A stretch of 62,404 nucleotides of DNA, from the NCBI GenBank assembly GCA_944326115.1, contig CALVCQ010000009.1, positions 1-62,404 on the forward strand. Direction: 5' to 3'. The notes below the pieces were generated by a model. The model did no database searches and was not told the origin of the DNA. It saw only the letters and a list, made by a program, of their open reading frames with translations. This document shows, piece after piece, positions 61,346-62,404 of this stretch (position 1 is the stretch's first letter; the number at the start of each line of letters is the position of its first letter). The position numbers and the translations under genes were made by a program. The DNA comes from Candidatus Gastranaerophilales bacterium (GTDB lineage: Bacteria > Cyanobacteriota > Vampirovibrionia > Gastranaerophilales > Gastranaerophilaceae).

Positions 61346-61407
61346 GCTCAGTTGGTCGAAATCTAAAAGCGGCTCCGCTTTCAGCTCGCCTAGTGAGCTA
61401 CTATGCC
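61346..61407 (-). repeat. Partial, internally inverted copy of the tRNA-Met 5' end
   Basis: GGCATAGTAGCTCA (61407 down to 61394) repeats the tRNA start 94 bases upstream of the real one. GACCAACTGAGC at the other end is the tRNA D arm in inverted orientation, around a hairpin AAAGCGGAGCCGCTTT. This mirrors the arrangement at the 3' half (52221-52309). Confidence 0.65.
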
Positions 61408-61739
61408 ATTTTAAATAAATTTTTTATTAAATTAAATCAGACCAATCTGATTAACTTTAGTCATTATTATTAAATAAACAACGAAAAAATACAATATATT
61501 TTTTTATTCTTATTGTTAAGAAATATGTTTGATAATTAAATTAAGTAACAAAAATTTACTGAATATTAATTTATTCCTTAATTTTGTATACGTGTTTTTT
61601 TTATATTTAAAGACTTAATAAAAAATTGACTCTATATTTTCTGTTTAGCATATATTTACAAAGTTTTTACAAACTATATTAGAAATTTTTTGTAACTGTT
61701 ATAACAGTACTAACGATTGTTACTAAGGAAAAGACTTCT

Positions 61740-62175
61740 GAAATTTGTCTGAGTGGGACCTCTTTTGTACCCCTGGACATCCTGATTCGTATGGTGCACC
61801 TGCGGTTTGTCTACGCCTCAAGCTTGGAGTGGTACACATTCTACCGAATTAATATGCTGGTGGTATCCAGAGAAAATCACAATTGTGAGAGGTAGCAAAT
61901 GGTGCCGTCAGCTAAAAGCATAATATCAGGACTCGCTAAAGCTCAGTCAATGTTGCAGCAAGTCTGACCTTGATCAGTTGTTTTACGACTCTGCCGTATA
62001 AAATATGACTGAATGTCTATTTTATGAGAGGTAGTTCTCATGCACCGTCTTGGAAGCGTGGTTTTTCCTCATAATGGCACTGGGTTTGGCAATGCCTCTT
62101 ACGGCGTGCCAGTCAGATACCGCTCTGTGTGCCGGACTTGTTCGCAATGAACGAACTTGATTAATGCACAGGTTT
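61740..62175 (+). repeat. Structured repeat cluster (family M, copy 3)
   Basis: Positions 61748-61905 align with 11563-11725, and 61752-61773, 61984-62034 and 62130-62173 align with blocks of 1-310 (minus). The module at 61985-62034 has conserved flanks CGACTCTGCCG and GAGAGGTAG around a hairpin unlike those of the other copies. The preceding 61408-61739 is AT-rich and shows nothing I can name. Confidence 0.6.
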
Positions 62176-62176
62176 C

Positions 62177-62404
62177 AGCGGATTTGCGGACGGACGACAC
62201 GACCCAAGGGAGATAGTCCGGTAAGCGAGGTACGAAGTGAGTCAAAGCGGAAGCAAAACGAACGACAGTACCGAGCGAAAAGCAAATCCAAGACAGCGGA
62301 TTTGCGGACGGACGACACGACCCAAGAGAGATAGTCCGGTAAGCGAGGTACGAAGTGAGTCAAAGCGGAAGCAAAACGAACGACAGTACCGAGCGAAAAG
62401 CAAA
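62177..62404 (-). repeat. Two tandem palindromic elements, R family copies R4 and R5
   Basis: Two near-identical units start at 62177 and 62295 (period 118) with AGCGGATTTGCGG; the first ends AAATCCAAGACA and the second is cut by the window end. The outer stem GGATTTGC / GCAAATCC differs from R2 (GGATTTCT / AGAAATCC) in paired positions. The units differ at one visible base (AAGGGAG versus AAGAGAG). Confidence 0.8.

Noticed and set aside
62175-62363. 62-aa minus-strand ORF at the window end
   Set aside because: It lies entirely inside the palindromic R4/R5 repeats and similar frames open in R2 (35868-36075); the periodic GC-rich units keep frames open without coding.

Overview
The window is low-GC DNA from a flagellated, diderm-type bacterium. 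My best guess is a gut member of the non-photosynthetic cyanobacterial sister clade (Melainabacteria/Vampirovibrionia, Gastranaerophilales-like). The signs are a VKOR-DsbA fusion of the type common in cyanobacteria, a DUF4330 protein, heptose kinase and O-antigen ligase genes, FliA-type sigma factor and flagellar genes, and several long proteins with no recognisable family. This placement is an inference from gene content; no rRNA is present.

Layout. 1-4.4 kb: a structured repeat, der, an EF-hand protein and three flagellar genes (hook/rod protein, FliK-like, FliJ-like). 4.7-11.1 kb: a tightly overlapping three-gene operon of two related membrane proteins and a GH13 alpha-amylase-like enzyme. 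11.1-29.3 kb: housekeeping and regulatory genes (alaS, a DciA-like gene, a CMP-sugar synthetase, rsmI, a STAS protein, a GGDEF protein, TPR proteins, rlmH, fliA) among unknowns. 29.5-40.9 kb: a ribosomal-protein cluster in two blocks (rpsE-rpmD-rplO-secY and infA-rpmJ-rpsM-rpsK-rpsD-rpoA-rplQ-truA-rplM-rpsI), with two unrelated genes where adk and map usually sit. Each block has a near-identical promoter-like sequence. 40.9-47.2 kb: queH, a VKOR-DsbA fusion, O-antigen ligase, DUF4330, heptose kinase and two unknowns.

47.4-52.2 kb is a prophage remnant beside tRNA-Ala. It holds a short MuF (phage head morphogenesis) domain that was fused to a long linker and a variable C-terminal domain, a 4-TM candidate immunity protein, a second candidate immunity gene, an orphan cassette with the same linker and a divergent toxin-like domain, and a third candidate immunity gene. 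This is the architecture of a MuF polymorphic toxin locus with a silent cassette. The MuF gene is split exactly inside its conserved HPN-CRC motif by an 84-bp palindromic repeat that preserves the frame and supplies a single stop codon.

52.3-61.3 kb is an 8.9-kb integrative element. It has a tyrosine integrase, an excisionase-like HTH protein, an XRE repressor, a RelE-like toxin pair, a putative Rep protein with iterons, a serine recombinase and a NERD protein. It sits in the anticodon arm of a tRNA-Met gene, whose two halves lie at its ends and join in silico into a perfect 74-nt tRNA; the element carries its own intact tRNA-Met. At least two families of dispersed structured repeats run through the window. 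One (ends TCTCTTGGA and TCCGCT) has an outer stem that differs between copies while still pairing. The last 1.1 kb holds only such repeats.
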